Of a stretch of 64,000 nucleotides of DNA, positions 47,112-58,706 are shown piece by piece (positions within the stretch are counted from its first letter, which is position 1; the number at the start of each line of letters is the position of its first letter). The DNA is taken from positions 2,356,001 to 2,420,000 of the forward strand of contig CM057065.1 of assembly GCA_029945375.1 (NCBI GenBank), given 5' to 3'. The DNA comes from Agaricus subrufescens. Lineage: Eukaryota > Basidiomycota > Agaricomycetes > Agaricales > Agaricaceae. The notes under the pieces were generated by a model. It worked only from the letters and a program-made list of their open reading frames with translations. It was not told where the DNA came from and ran no database searches. The position numbers were made by a program, and so were the translations under genes.

Positions 47112-48559
47112 CTTGAATAGGCTTGTTTATCTCCTTTGTTTTTCGCCGGTGATCCCTGAAGAAGCCGCTTGGAGATGAGTCATTCCGCAAGATTGAAATG
47201 CTGAACTCACAAGCTAGAACACAGCGTCTCCTGGGCGGTGGGCTTCCAAACTGCGTATGTGGGCGGAGATCTGTCCAATGCTGGTCGAATGCGAGTGGCG
47301 CACAGCATTTAGGTGGACACGTACGATTGATCTGCAGCGAGTCCGGTATGAGCGGACCAACTACTATGGGATGCAAGTCGGGCCTCGGGAAGCCTTAGGA
47401 GCCTTTCAAGGTTGGGGGACGGCTACTGCTGTTGAGGTATTGTTGTGTTGTTGCACGGCAGGCGCAAGGGCAGAGAACAAAGCGTGGCAATACAGCGCTC
47501 GAGTGATGTTGTTACGAAACCAAACACGAGGCGACCCAGATAAGCGTCAACCGCGGACTGTTTGACATATGGCCGAAGAGTAACACTTATTCTTGGAATT
47601 GAATGACGGATGCTGGTACCACAGAACCTAGATAATCAGACCTGGTAAATTACACAAGAGGTCGTGTAAATCCTTTGGATGCTCAGATATAATGAAGGAC
47701 CGCTGTGACAATAATTAATTTGAGTGCTATCAACCCGAGCCGTTCTTTGATCTTATCAGCTATGTTTGAACGCGAAATTTGCGGTACACAGGTACACGTT
47801 TTCTAACAACATCGCCAGCAAGAACAGCATAGTCCTTATTTCTGAGCCACAGGCTACGTCTTCCGTATCGAATAGATGTCAAAGCTGAAAAAACTCGTTT
47901 CAATAAGGAATCTTCGAGGCAACCTGGAGGCAACCGACTTGGTCCCAAGCTCTGGTAATAGCTCGCAACGGTAAGACATAAATGATCACTATCTAGATAC
48001 TATCAATTCTCATGCAAAACCACTCTGCTCGATAGCATTGCCCTACTTTTATACACGCAGTCTTTGTTTATCAATCGAGAGAGAATTATTATCCACCGGC
48101 ATACGGTCGGCTTGGTACTCAGGGTCACCGTACTGTGATGACGTTGGTATTTAGAGGCATCGGCATTATTATCTTTTCTTAGACTTTTTGTCTTCTGCGT
48201 GTGACTTTTAGAAACTCAGAAACCCGCGTGTGATTTAGAGCAGCTCTCACTCGCAGTGAGGACTGGCAAGTTGTCCTGGGCGTCGAAAAAAAAAGGGCGT
48301 CGGATGGACTGTCACAGCAGCGTCCCAAGAACCCACATCTGGGCCATACCCGGCGTAGGAGAGATGAACGCGCACAGCCCGAACCATGCGAGGCAGCACA
48401 GCCCATGCAGTCTTCCAGAAAAGCATGGGACCCCACTAGAATATCATCCGGCCAAATAAGGAAACGGGCTGTGCGCGCCAAGCCACATTCCAACACTCTC
48501 CACTTCGGCCTGCGCTGAGTGGATATAAAGCCAGCTGCGCACGGGTACTTTTCAATCCT
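47112..48559. other. Intergenic, no gene recognised
   Basis: Frames at 47198-47565 and 48179-48496 carry no motif. The right end contains the TATA box of the glycine-rich gene. Confidence 0.4.
48524..48529 (+). promoter_or_regulatory. TATA box of the glycine-rich gene
   Basis: GGATATAAAG lies 31 bp before the ATG at 48560. The very short distance implies a very short leader or a somewhat different start. Confidence 0.5.
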
Positions 48560-49553
48560 ATGGTATTTATTCCAGGCTTCTCAACGCGAGCTCGCAAGCT
48601 AGAGAGACGCAAGGGTGGGGGTGGTAGAGGTGGTGGCGGCCGAGGAGGGTCCGGTGGGGGTGGTAGGAGTGGAGGACGTCCGGGTTCTATCTCGAGTGGA
48701 GGGTCTTCGAGGTCTACCTCGAGCAACTCCCCTGGCGGTGGCTCCCCATCGACGATTCCCCAGGGGCAACCGTTCTCTGGTCGATCAGAGGGTGGAGGTG
48801 ATAGAGGCCAGATTTTCGGCACTGGGTGCGCATTCCTCGCTCGTTGTTAGCTGTTTGACTTCCTAATGCAAAATTTTCTCTCTCAGCACTTATGGAAGTG
48901 GTTATCCTGGCAGTCCCAATAACCGTGGTGTCTCTAATCTCGGCTTCCCATACTTCTACTGGCCAGTTGTATTCGGTGCCGGTGCGATTGGAGGAGGAGC
49001 CTTCATATACCATGAATCACACGAGGTACGATGGTGGCAGGATTCTTTCCTTCATCAACGCTGACGTCAAATACAGTACGGCGATCCCAATAATAGTACC
49101 CGCCCCGGAGGTGTCATGACAATTGCTACATTTTCTTCCAGTTCCGTTTCCAATTCCACTTTCCGCCTCCTAGCCGACAATTCGACTGTTACTTCCCTGG
49201 TACCCGATATAGTCAGCTCTTGTGGCTCTCAAATCAACGGCGCCTCATCTATTCAGCCCACCAAATACAACGATTCCGGCCCGCCCGGTCCTCAGCAAGC
49301 CATCCAGTACTATCGAGCCAGCAGTATTGTATTGTCGCTTGACTCTTACAACAATACTGCTGCATACTCGAACGATACTAATGTTCCAAACTCTCCCTTA
49401 CCCAACAATATCGACACCAATCTATTGAGCTGCTTAAACAGCACCATTGGCGCAAATGCCCCTCTCGTTGATAGCGCAGTTAGTCTCAAGCCATCTAACA
49501 TAGGTCTTGTAGCGATAGCTTTGGTCGTATTCCGACTCATGTCTCCCATTTAA
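48560..49553 (+). CDS. Glycine-rich, probably surface-anchored protein of a mushroom-specific family
   Basis: Three exons (48560-48825, 48887-49025, 49077-49553) join to 293 residues. After ARKLERRKG comes a glycine/arginine/serine-rich segment (residues 20-95). Next is the block YGSGYPG, RGVSNLGFPYFYWP and GAGAIGGGAFIYHE, then EYGDPNNSTRPGGVMTIATF. The last 140 residues are rich in asparagine and serine with many N-x-S/T sites, and the extreme C-terminus (GLVAIALVVFRLMSPI) is hydrophobic, as in a GPI-attachment signal. From memory, proteins with this W-P/GG/EYG-x-P(D/N)NS(T/S)RPGG layout recur in Agaricomycetes without known function. A classical N-terminal signal peptide is not evident, so the true start could differ. 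Confidence 0.8.
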
Positions 49554-49769
49554 TGCTTTTGTTACGAAACAGAATTGTTGCTGTACCTTATGCCACAATA
49601 ATGCGTTAAATTATATAAAATGAATGACGATTTTCCTGTTCAAGCAATGAGGGAAATGATATGAATGAGTGACGAATATGTTGTTGTAAAGATGATAATA
49701 AGTCTGCGCCAAGTGTCCGTTAAATCAGCATGTGCATCGGAGGGAGTGGGACGTTAATGACAGCCAGAA

Positions 49770-52114
49770 TTATGTCTTCTGGGCCTGAAGGCCATATTCG
49801 CTTCCTACAAGCATAGCGATAACTTAATCAGCTTTAACGTGTGTATCCAGTGGTAACACTCACCAGAGGTTTCATACTTGAAATCTTCACAAATCTCGGG
49901 TCAGGACGTGACACCTCAAGGGGAGAAACTTACTTGTGGACTCGGTGATCTTGGAGGCTCTGTCGGTAGTGAACATTGCGACTGAAATTGATTCGCCTCG
50001 TTTTGTATTTTTGCAAGCAATTTGCTATGATTGCCTTTGAGGGAAACACTACCAACATCAGCGGTGTCAGTACCAGACAAGAGCTTATTGAAAATCAATG
50101 ACCATATATGAAGGTACAATCCTTTGAGCGAGGGTTCATTATTCTCTGTTATTTATTGATGGTGACCATTATTTTGCTATTCAAGCCTCCGTTATAAACC
50201 CACCTTTGAGATAGTCGTGCAACACCTGGTAGGGAAGGTCATGAATATGATAGAGTTAAGATTTCATCACCACTTACACCAGCCAATGTACTGCCTTCTT
50301 CATACTCCACGATGGACTGTGAATCTCTGCAAGCGGAAATACACATCTGAAAAGTCCCTAATAAGATTACAAGAAGGAGTTGAGAGTGGCTGCACGTGGC
50401 TCACGATGGTGGCTTTGATGTTCTCTCCCTTGCCGCTGCAATTTCCGTCGCAAAAGCGAGCATGGTTTGAGTCATTCTTCGCATTCTTACCGCCGGTGCT
50501 TATATCGGAGAGCTGTTTCTTGGGTTTAGTACCTTTGAAATTGTTCTCATTGCATATATCGTGTTCCAAGTCTTTAGTGACGCAACCATCAATCTGTCCC
50601 ATGGACACTATACTGTAGATTGAGCATACCTAACAATGTGCCCGATGTACATGTGTCCATAATTGCCTATAAAATGATCGGAATGAGAAAAACTGGAAGG
50701 TAGTAAATAGACAAAGTAAAAGCTGACGATCAATTGACAGTCTTTGCCGGAATCTAGGAGTGGTTTAACCAAAGTCGTGTAAAGCTCCTACAATTTCTTT
50801 GGGTGAGACCGCATCATGAGAAAGCTAAACTAGAATAAAACTGACGTCGTCTATTATTAAATCATTATCTATGGGGATGAGACCTGATCATAACGTTCAC
50901 ATAGAAGTTAAATTTTAAGAGGGTGATGGTTTCAAATTTGATGAAAAACGTACATTCGTCTCTTTGATCACGTTCATTGCCCTGTACCCTTTCTTCTTGT
51001 TGAGTAGCATGACCTGCATCTGGACCGTCCTCATCAGTTCCACTTTGTACACGTTCGACATTACTCTTAGCTCTTACAATAAAGAAAGAAGTCGTCTTTA
51101 TCATGCGGGGTTTGAACCAATTTGTTCATTTCCCGTAACTGACATGCAAGCAGTAAGGTCAGTGAGTTCAGCTGAAAAGAATGAATGTCGCGAACAATGT
51201 TTCCCCGTGTTGGTTGAAGGCATTCGGGGGTGCTGGGCTCATCGGTCATGACAACAATGTTCTCTGGTTTATAATGGAAATTTTCTGCCAATACTTAGTC
51301 AAACGAACATTTCGGTAATTGTCGATTAAGTGAGCTTACCAATTAGCATATTTTCCATCAATTCTACGTCATTCCAAGGAAACGTTAACATTTGGTCCCG
51401 TGGCATCGTTGTCTGCTGGTAGGTGATCCCTATCAACAACGCTTTCCGATGTCCAGCGCTTGGTTTAAAATCCGTCAGGTTACTTGGCCCCTGCTCATTA
51501 CTAGCCTGGCAAGCATCGGCGATCACGCGTTCCTTTCGCCATGGTAAATATAGACCTGGACTGCGGGGAAGCGGAGTATGATTTTGTTCTTCATTAAACG
51601 TTAGAGGGATATGTTTATCACCAATCCATTGATCACTGGCGGAATGCAACTCGGGATGAAGGTCCTCGTCGCTAATCATATGAACATCTTGATCTTGGCG
51701 GAGCGGAAGCAAGAAAACACCTCCGTTGTCGTTTGAATTCGCAAAGCGAACATCGTGTGACGAATGGCCAAGGATAGCACCCCTGCCGCGATGACCACCA
51801 CTGGAACGAACTCGAGTACCGTTTTTATTCATTGGTTGCGAGTAAGCCATGCGCCTCTTGATTCGTTCAAAAATAATGTTGCGTTTCTGGTCCCGTTCCA
51901 GATGGTGACCCATGCATTCCTGGATCAGCTCCAAGCGAAAATTCCTTTTGTGGGCGGGATGTCGGAGCAGTTTCCAGAGAGGAGTATATAGCTTGAGTAT
52001 TGTTCTCTGCAGTTCTAGCGGATCTGGTGGGGGCAGATTATCAACATTCCATTCCGCAGAGAGAGGTCCAGGTTTGGGTATCAAAGCACCGTTTGCTTCG
52101 ATACTTGGTGGCAT
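49770..52114 (-). CDS. Metacaspase-like protease, module copy 1
   Basis: This caspase-fold cysteine protease has 13 exons, all in phase, giving 539 residues. The exons are 51340-52114, 51196-51284, 51078-51138, 50954-51019, 50846-50883, 50728-50787, 50630-50666, 50405-50571, 50278-50346, 50204-50225, 49934-50121, 49864-49876 and 49770-49804. A 230-residue N-terminal region with no zinc finger precedes HRKALLIGITYQ, VELMENMLIG, ENIVVMTDEPSTP, the catalytic-histidine block YYAGHATQ, CLIPID, and the catalytic-cysteine block AIMDTCTSGTLLD. After CISACRDSQSIVE and GSTLAG the C-terminal tail continues to SPSPQ. The cysteine block differs from the usual DSCHSG. By family knowledge metacaspases cleave after K/R and act in stress and cell-death pathways. 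A TATA box lies about 70 bp before the ATG. The close paralog at 56282-58615 supports the model. Confidence 0.88.
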
Positions 52115-52149
52115 AGTAGTGTCGGCGTACAGAGGTCGCGAGGATAAGT

Positions 52150-53245
52150 CAACAACTAACTGTTGTCAGAGTATGGTTCTTATATACATAATTGGTCAAC
52201 GACGATCAGAAAGATGTTAGAAACGCGCCACGGCTCAGCCTTGAATGGGCACAATAGTATTGATGCCTATGTTGTAACTTAATCTGATCCGAAACGTGTT
52301 GCTTGAGAGAGTAAAAGCAGAAGAGGTGTGGTTCATGAAAATACAATAGACATGAGAAAGATAAACCCCTGAGCGGCGCTGTGTTTCAATGTGTACATAG
52401 TTACAAAGCCCGCGTCGGGTGTTGGCATAGCGTTTCTATTTTAGGACCGAAGTCGAGCATCTTTTTGTGATAACCATTCGACCCCGATCAAAGTAGTGGA
52501 AATGTGTACTGAAACACGAATTCTAGCCATAGAGACAGAGTAAAGGACTGCTTGTGTGACCACATAGGATACGTAGCCTCTGAAGAATATGCTAGAGCGA
52601 ATTGTAGACATGACGGTGAAAACACGTTGGCAACGGGTCCCTTTTCCATTTCCTCAGAAGATACAAGGGGATTCATAGTGAAGGAAGGGCTGGCGACTTT
52701 GTTAGTAAGCGAATGGTAGCGGAGCATATACTTTCCGATTCTCTCCTGGACAATCGGTGGTGCATTCACTATCCACTAGGTACTCAAGGGCTGTCTGAGG
52801 AAACCTAGTCTTATGGTAAATCCGGACCCCGAGGATTACCATTGTCAGATCACTATCAGTGGAGTTTTGAAGCGGCTTCGACTGCCTTAGCCCTTTTCCC
52901 CCATGACAAATCTTCCTTACCTCTGCCCACAAATAAATAATATACCCCTATTTACAAATTTGATGTTGTGGCTCAAAAAAAGGCAGGCCAAAGTTGCACT
53001 TTGAGACTATCAAATCGCATTTCTTCGTCATGCCATGATTTACTTCTCTTCAACACTTTTGTGCAAAAACGCCGGTGGTGTGATCTATAAAGGATTATTA
53101 ATGGAATAAAGATCGTGAACTTGATGACAACGACCGAGCTTTTCGGGCCGCCATACTACTTGAATGAATTTCATTGATCCCGGTCAACTGGCGGTTGTTC
53201 GCTTGCCCTAAGTTGACGTCTCTCTTGTCCAGGGAGCAATCGCTT
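52150..53245 (-). repeat. Module segment X, copy 1 (lectin-like gene missing)
   Basis: This runs from the metacaspase promoter through a block whose minus strand contains VTMYTLKHSA wording near 52390 and TTDCPGEN wording near 52750, to a tail ending CTAAGTTGACGTCTCTCTTG (about 53228). The whole order recurs at 53461-54770. The minus-strand frames are broken or short here, so I do not call a gene. Where copy 2 continues into the secreted lectin-like gene, this copy jumps straight to GAGGGGC and CCTCACGAAAG (about 53295), a stretch that in copy 2 lies behind the lectin gene. Confidence 0.65.
52181..52186 (-). promoter_or_regulatory. TATA box of metacaspase copy 1
   Basis: TTCTTATATACATAATTGGTC lies 67 bp before the ATG at 52114. 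Nearly the same block occurs at 53491, where no metacaspase follows. Confidence 0.55.
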
Positions 53246-53460
53246 ATCATCAACGTGGTCCTCCCCTGTCATGCAATGTCAGGGCTGTCCTAGGAGGGGC
53301 TAGCCCCTCACGAAAGTCCACACAACTACTTGAAAGAAAAGCATATGTTAAGCCCCGAGAAGACTAGACGAACTATTGGTTGAGCCCATACATTGTACAA
53401 CTAGACAATTGTGACCTAATTAATACCATGTAGCGTCGGAGTAGAGAAGTCGCAAAGGTA

Positions 53461-54770
53461 GGTCAATGACTCACTATTATCAGGGTATGATTCTTATATA
53501 CATAATTGATCAGCGGCGGCAATGAAAATGTTGGAAACGCGCCGGGGCGCGACCGAGCCTTGAATATTGAATAGGCATAATGGTACTAATGCCTATGTTG
53601 TAATCTAATCCGACCCGAAACGTATTGCTTGAGAGAGTAAAACCGGCAGAGGTAGTGTTCATGAAAATATAATAGCCATGAGGAAGAAAAAATCCCTGAG
53701 GGGCGCTGCGTTTCAATGTGTACATAGTTACACAGTCGGCGCAGCGCGATGGCATAGCGTTTCTATTTTTAGGACTGAAGTCGAACAGTTGATCATTGAT
53801 CTTTTTGTGCTCAATCACCATTCGCTTCCGATCAGAGTAGTGAAAATGAGTACTAAAACCTGACTAAAACACGAATTTCCAGCCAGCTACTTGCAGGATC
53901 CCACAGGATACATTATTTCCAACGGAAATGCTAGAACGAGAACGAATTGTAGACATGACGATGAAAACAAGATGGCAACGGGTTTTCTTTCCTGTTCCTT
54001 AGAAGATACAAGGAAAGTCATAGGGAGGGAAGAGCTGGTGACCTTTTTAGTAGCCGTAGGCGGGAATGATTGTATTGTAAGCGAAGGGTAGCACAGCCCT
54101 CGTTCCGCGACATAACTTCTTGCCTTTCGCAAGAAACCAAGCATATCCTCGACTTTCAAATTTTCTCCTGGACAACCAGTGGTCCATTCACTATACATTA
54201 GTACTTTAAGTAAACGAGCAGGTTGCATGAGGCAATGGTTTCTTCTTGGTCTTGTATCAAATCCGGAACCCGAGCCCTGATCATTATCAGTTCCTTCAAA
54301 GCAGTGTTCCACTTCGACTGCCTTGGCCATGTTCCCTCATAACAGACCTTCCTCACCAAATGGGCCTCTGCCCATAAAACTACAATATGCCCCTATCTAC
54401 GAAGAGAAATCTCGATGCACAAAGAGACGACGCGTATCCCATTGATGAGAGATCGGCTTTTGAAGGACCAGACAATAATGTTGTAGCCTGAAGAAAAGGC
54501 AGGCCAACATTGCGCTTTCAGATTATTAAATCACGCTTCTTTGTCGTTCCATCATATATTTTCTCTAAATTTCCCAGCACCTCGCCGGTTGTCCAAACAC
54601 GCCGGTAGTGTGATCTATATCTAGTTATTAAACATGCAAATGGAATAAAGATTGCGAACTTGATGATGACAACAACCGAGGTCTTCGGGTTGCAGTACCA
54701 CTCGAGTGAACTTGATTGATCCCACTGGTTGTTGTTCGCTTGCCCGAAGCTGACGTCTCTCTTATCATGG
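53461..54770 (-). repeat. Module segment X, copy 2 (metacaspase missing, lectin-like gene kept)
   Basis: It begins with an orphan copy of the metacaspase promoter (TATATA at 53495-53500) and repeats the segment described at 52150-53245 with many substitutions. It contains an unbroken minus-strand frame at 53887-54330 and another at 53510-53821 whose VTMYTLKRSA matches VTMYTLKHSA of copy 1. It ends just before the lectin-like gene at 54955. Confidence 0.65.
53887..54330 (-). CDS. Unrecognised open frame in module segment X
   Basis: The frame encodes 147 residues starting MAKAVEVEHCFEG, with RRNHCLMQPARLL, TTGCPGENLK and SSSLPMTFLVSS. Segment X copy 1 keeps TTDCPGENRK and SPSFTMNPLVSS wording but has a deletion and a frame break between them. 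Part of this frame is therefore conserved at protein level, but splicing is unclear and the exact product is doubtful. No domain is recognised. Confidence 0.3.
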   Translation of the reverse strand: MAKAVEVEHCFEGTDNDQGSGSGFDTRPRRNHCLMQPARLLKVLMYSEWTTGCPGENLKVEDMLGFLRKARSYVAERGLCYPSLTIQSFPPTATKKVTSSSLPMTFLVSSKEQERKPVAILFSSSCLQFVLVLAFPLEIMYPVGSCK

Positions 54771-54911
54771 CAATTTACGCAATTTCAGGGTTTCCCTGGT
54801 GGCTTTGACCCACAAAATTCATACTAATTGAGACTAGAACCTCACGTATTTGAAAGGCTGCTGGCATTCGATATGATGATATATATTAATATGATGGGGG
54901 AATTCTGCGTG

Positions 54912-54917
54912 TATAAG
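54912..54917 (+). promoter_or_regulatory. TATA-like element of the lectin-like gene
   Basis: GTGTATAAGAG lies 38 bp before the ATG at 54955. Confidence 0.45.
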
Positions 54918-54954
54918 AGTCCGGCATCGCGAGGCCCTTTCCAGCATTGTAAAC

Positions 54955-55541
54955 ATGCTATCCTCTAAGTTCTTCTCTTTTCTTGCGTTGGCTGCAGTTG
55001 TCGTCGCTCAGCGATTCCCGCCTGGTGAATTCGTGATCTCGAACGCCGGCTCCCCGCTGGTTCTTGAAGGAGGTTCGGAAGTATGTGTAACCAGTCTCTC
55101 TGAGGGTTCAATCTTTGACCAACCTTGTTTAGGCTGGGGGTCCTATCATGGTGTCAAGTCACCGTCCAGGTGATGCTACTCAAGCTTGGTCGTATACCAA
55201 TGGAGTCTTGAGAAATCAAGCTTCTGGTTTAGTCATCGAAGTACCAAGTAAGTTTGCGGTCGCAGTGACAATCTATTCACGGAGTTGACTGGATTTCTTT
55301 GTTCATAGAGACAGATGATGAAGTCAACTATGGAACAATGTTGGTGCAAGCGACACCAAAGAATGAAAGCGAGAATGACTTGGCTCAGCTGTGGGATTAT
55401 GATGAACAATTCCAACATATATACACATTAGCCAACACCAATGCATGTGTGACTTGGAATGATTCAATGGTGTCTGCTAGCGTTGATTTCTGTGACCGTG
55501 GTCAATCTAACGGCCAGCGGTGGGTATTCGGACCTGCGTAA
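54955..55541 (+). CDS. Secreted beta-trefoil (ricin-B-type fold) lectin-like protein
   Basis: Three exons (54955-55080, 55133-55247, 55309-55541) join to 157 residues. A clear signal peptide (MLSSKFFSFLALAAVVVAQ) is followed by a single domain with the repeated pattern of a beta-trefoil: GEFVISNAGSPLVLE, DATQAWSYTNGVLRNQ, GLVIEVP, then AQLWDYDEQFQHIYT and NGQRWVFGPA at the end. Q-x-W type repeats (QAWSY, QLWDY, QRWVF) are the hallmark. Such small secreted proteins in mushrooms bind sugars or act in defence; neither activity can be claimed from sequence. It lies divergent from segment X and tail-to-tail with metacaspase copy 2. A broken paralog is at 59444. Confidence 0.8.
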
Positions 55542-56281
55542 TTGGTGCTACAACCTAGTATGAACCTAGTGTGCTTTACTTTTAGGATTAGGTATACTAT
55601 TACTTAGTTATTATCGGTGAATAATGTCAACTTGGTTAGGGCCTAATCTGGGTTTTGTCCTCATACTTTGTCCACTTCCTCCGTCACATTATATTCGTTT
55701 GAGAACTATAAACCGTCATAAAATTAAAATCAACACAAAGTCAAATGGAATAGTGATAGTGCGCGAACCCTAAGGTGTTGCTTTACCACAAGACTGAGAT
55801 ACAAGGAGGGGCCAGCCTCACGAAAGCCTACTCAACTACCTGAGAGTAAAGCATACGTTGAAGAACCATTGGTTGGGCCCATACACTGTACAATTAGACA
55901 ATTGTCTCCTAATTAACACCATAAGAAATGATCGTGTCGCTCTTCACAATCCCCAATCAGTGCCGGAGCGCGGGACCGTTCCACATGCCGCGGCATCAAC
56001 GGTACATTAGTGGTGGGGGCCCTGGACCGAGTAGCGCTAAACTATAACTACTACTATTTTTTCTATCATGATTATGTAGTCAATCACACAAACAAATGAC
56101 GAGTTCCTTGTCACAGGCATCAGAAGACAGTTAAAATGAGTGGTAAGATGGATGGTAGAAATGAGTGAAGAGTTTCCAGAAAATGAATGTACAACAGAAG
56201 TACAGAATGTCCCCGTATTCAAGTATTCGTGAATCGGGTGGCTAGCACCGAAACATATGAGACATTCAATGACAGCCGGAA
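55542..56281. other. Intergenic between convergent lectin-like and metacaspase genes
   Basis: No gene is seen. The stretch near 55805-55930 (GAGGGGCCAGCCTCACGAAAG, then ATACACTGTACAATTAGACA) closely matches 53290-53430, which lies at the right end of module copy 1. Confidence 0.55.
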
Positions 56282-58615
56282 TTAACTCTTGATGGTCTGA
56301 AGGGCATTTTCGCTTTCTATGGATGTGGTATACAACCAATCAGCTGTCTGTTGTATGAGCCCAATATTAGTTTTAGACTTACTAATGGTCTCATACTCGA
56401 AATCTATGCGAAGCTTGAATCATGGTATTATACACATCAACGAGCACAAACATACCTGTGGACTTGGAGACCTCTTTGGCAAGCGCCGATGCGATTGAAT
56501 TCGATCAATCTGCCGTTCGTTATTTTTCAGCTTCTTCGCCTCCACCGCTAGCAATAACTTATGGGTGGCCTTTATGGTTCCGCTATAAGCCAGAATCAGC
56601 TATCACAAATATCCCCGATATCGGAGGTTCGTTAATGACTTGCCGCATATAAGGAAAAAGCTCTCCGAGCGAGGGTCGCTTATGGTCTAGGATATTGGTT
56701 AGCTATTTTTTAGCTTCCGGCAATGTTGGGAGCGAACATATACTTACTCCGGAGGAAGTTGTCTAACACCTGGCAGTGACAATATTTAGACTTGTGAGCG
56801 TACCAACACAATCCTATTATGACTCACTCTAGCTAAAGTACCGCCACGTGAGGATTCCACGATAGTCTGAGAATCTTTGCAAGCAGAAATGCAGATCTAT
56901 TATCACTAATGAGTGTCCGCGCAAAGAACATGCAACTGTTTGCAGCCATTGGTATTTTTTGTTTCATATGACTCACGATGGTAGCTTTATGGTTTTCTCC
57001 CTCCTCACTGCAAAATCCGTTGCAAAAAGGAAGAGAGCCAGAATCGATTCCAGACTTTAAACTGGGGGCAAACCTCGTTAATATTTTTTCCCAGGATATT
57101 TTTCCAAGGTGAATGCTGTTGCAGATATCGTGTTTTAAGTCTTCGGTGATGTCATCATCGGTATGCTATCAGCATGCTAGATTGATCATAGAGTTGAATG
57201 AGATACCTAGCAGTGTGCCTGAGGTACAGGTATCCATGATCGCCTAGAATATGTTTGGATCAGGATAAAACATGACCAGAGAAGCACAAATTATGGGGCT
57301 GACAATCAATTGGCAATCCACGTCAGCCTGTATCAGTGGTTGCACTAACATTGAGTGGAGTTCCTGCAGTTTCAAAGAGGGAGTGAGTTTCTGAACAAGA
57401 ATTAACCTTGTGTCAATTTAGCACCCACATCATCTACAATTACAAGGCTCTCATCGTCGAGAGCATCAACGGGAACTAGACCTAATCATGTCATAGAATG
57501 AAGTTTAGAAAGTTGTACTGGGATCATGAAGAACATACATTCATCTAAGTGATCACGCTCATTGCCCTGGATTCTTTCTTTCAGTTGGATAGCATGTCCC
57601 GCGTCTGTTTTCCATTTTTTGAGTTTCATCTTCCTATATCCTCGATGGCATTTGAACTTACAGTAAAAGAACAGATCATCTCCAGCGCTCAGATCCTGGA
57701 CCAAATTGGTTATTTCCCGCAACTGTTAAGCATATAGCGATAGCAAAGTCAGCGAGTTCAGCCATTAATACAATGAAGTTGACAGACAATATTCTCCCGT
57801 TCTGGCTGCAAGTGTTTTGGAGTGTTGGGTTCGTCAGTCATAATGACAATATCCTCTACTTTGTAATGATAAATGTCTGTTCGGGAGTCAATTAGATGAT
57901 CGGTATTGTCAGATGCTGAAAACTTACCAATTAATAAATTCTTCATCAATTCTACGTCTTGCCATGGAATCATTAATCTTCTATGCTCAGGTTCTATGTT
58001 TTGATATTGTATTCCTATTAACAATGCCTTTTGGTGACGGAATCTATGTTCGATAGGGTCCCTTGAGCCGTAAACCTTGTGAGCCTGGGAGGCGTCGATA
58101 GTTCTACGTTCCTTCCTCGATGTCCACGGAAAGCGAGAACCTAGACCTCGGGGAAGTGGAACAGGGTTGGAATATTGACCATACATGGAAGGAATGGCTT
58201 TATCACTGATCCACTGATTATTTGCGGTGTATATTTGGGGAGGAATATCTCGGTCCGAATTGTGGTAGTCATTCTGCACGCGAAAACCGGACAGGGGAAG
58301 TGCATCATGGAGATACCGAGAAGGAAATAGATCTTGGTTTCCGCCTATCTCAACATCTTCGGAAACCGTCCCATTGTTGGCAAAGCTCGGTGCGCGAGCT
58401 TCAGAAGTATAATCGCGAAACGGTTGCCGGTAAATGGGAAATTGTACAGGCCGATGAACCTGGGATTGAGTGATTTTAACCCGTACGTAGGCGTCCCGAA
58501 GTTCCGTTATCATTCCCTCCATGTGGACAATAAAATCAAGGATAGTGGCACTCAAACGGTATCTATGAAATTCCAGTGAAGTATTCAAGTTGTCATCTTC
58601 AGCAATTGATAGCAT
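56282..58615 (-). CDS. Metacaspase-like protease, module copy 2 (frameshift in C-terminal tail)
   Basis: This is a paralog of the gene at 49770-52114. The exons are 57928-58615, 57788-57876, 57662-57722, 57539-57604, 57429-57481, 57304-57363, 57207-57243, 56977-57140, 56828-56896, 56748-56769, 56456-56662, 56383-56395 and 56282-56316. Eight internal exons have exactly the lengths of copy 1. The catalytic blocks are intact: QKALLIGIQYQ, DIVIMTDEPNTP, YYAGHAIQ and AIMDTCTSGTLL. In exon 11 the summed length is one base off phase, so reading stops at TAG 56583-56585 after FVIADSGL, although the conserved tail (SPSPQ and a matching last exon) persists downstream in another frame. The protease domain would survive, and only about 60 tail residues are lost. 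The start at MLSIAEDD is preferred over an upstream ATG whose codons are a 25-bp repeat. Confidence 0.82.
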
Positions 58616-58631
58616 AGTGGTATCTTGAAGT

Positions 58632-58706
58632 GGTGGCAGAAATATAAGACGTAGAGGGTGGCAGAGATATAGGGCGTAGGGGGTGGCAGAGATATAGGAC
58701 GTAAAG
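58632..58706 (+). repeat. Minisatellite, three 25-bp units
   Basis: Three head-to-tail units of GGTGGCAGAGATATAGGACG plus five bases, with two to four differences between units, lie immediately upstream of the metacaspase copy 2 start codon, in its leader or core promoter. Confidence 0.9.

Noticed and set aside
48436..48822. Proline-rich minus-strand frame of 128 codons
   Set aside because: It is the complement of the glycine-rich coding segment of the gene at 48560-49553.
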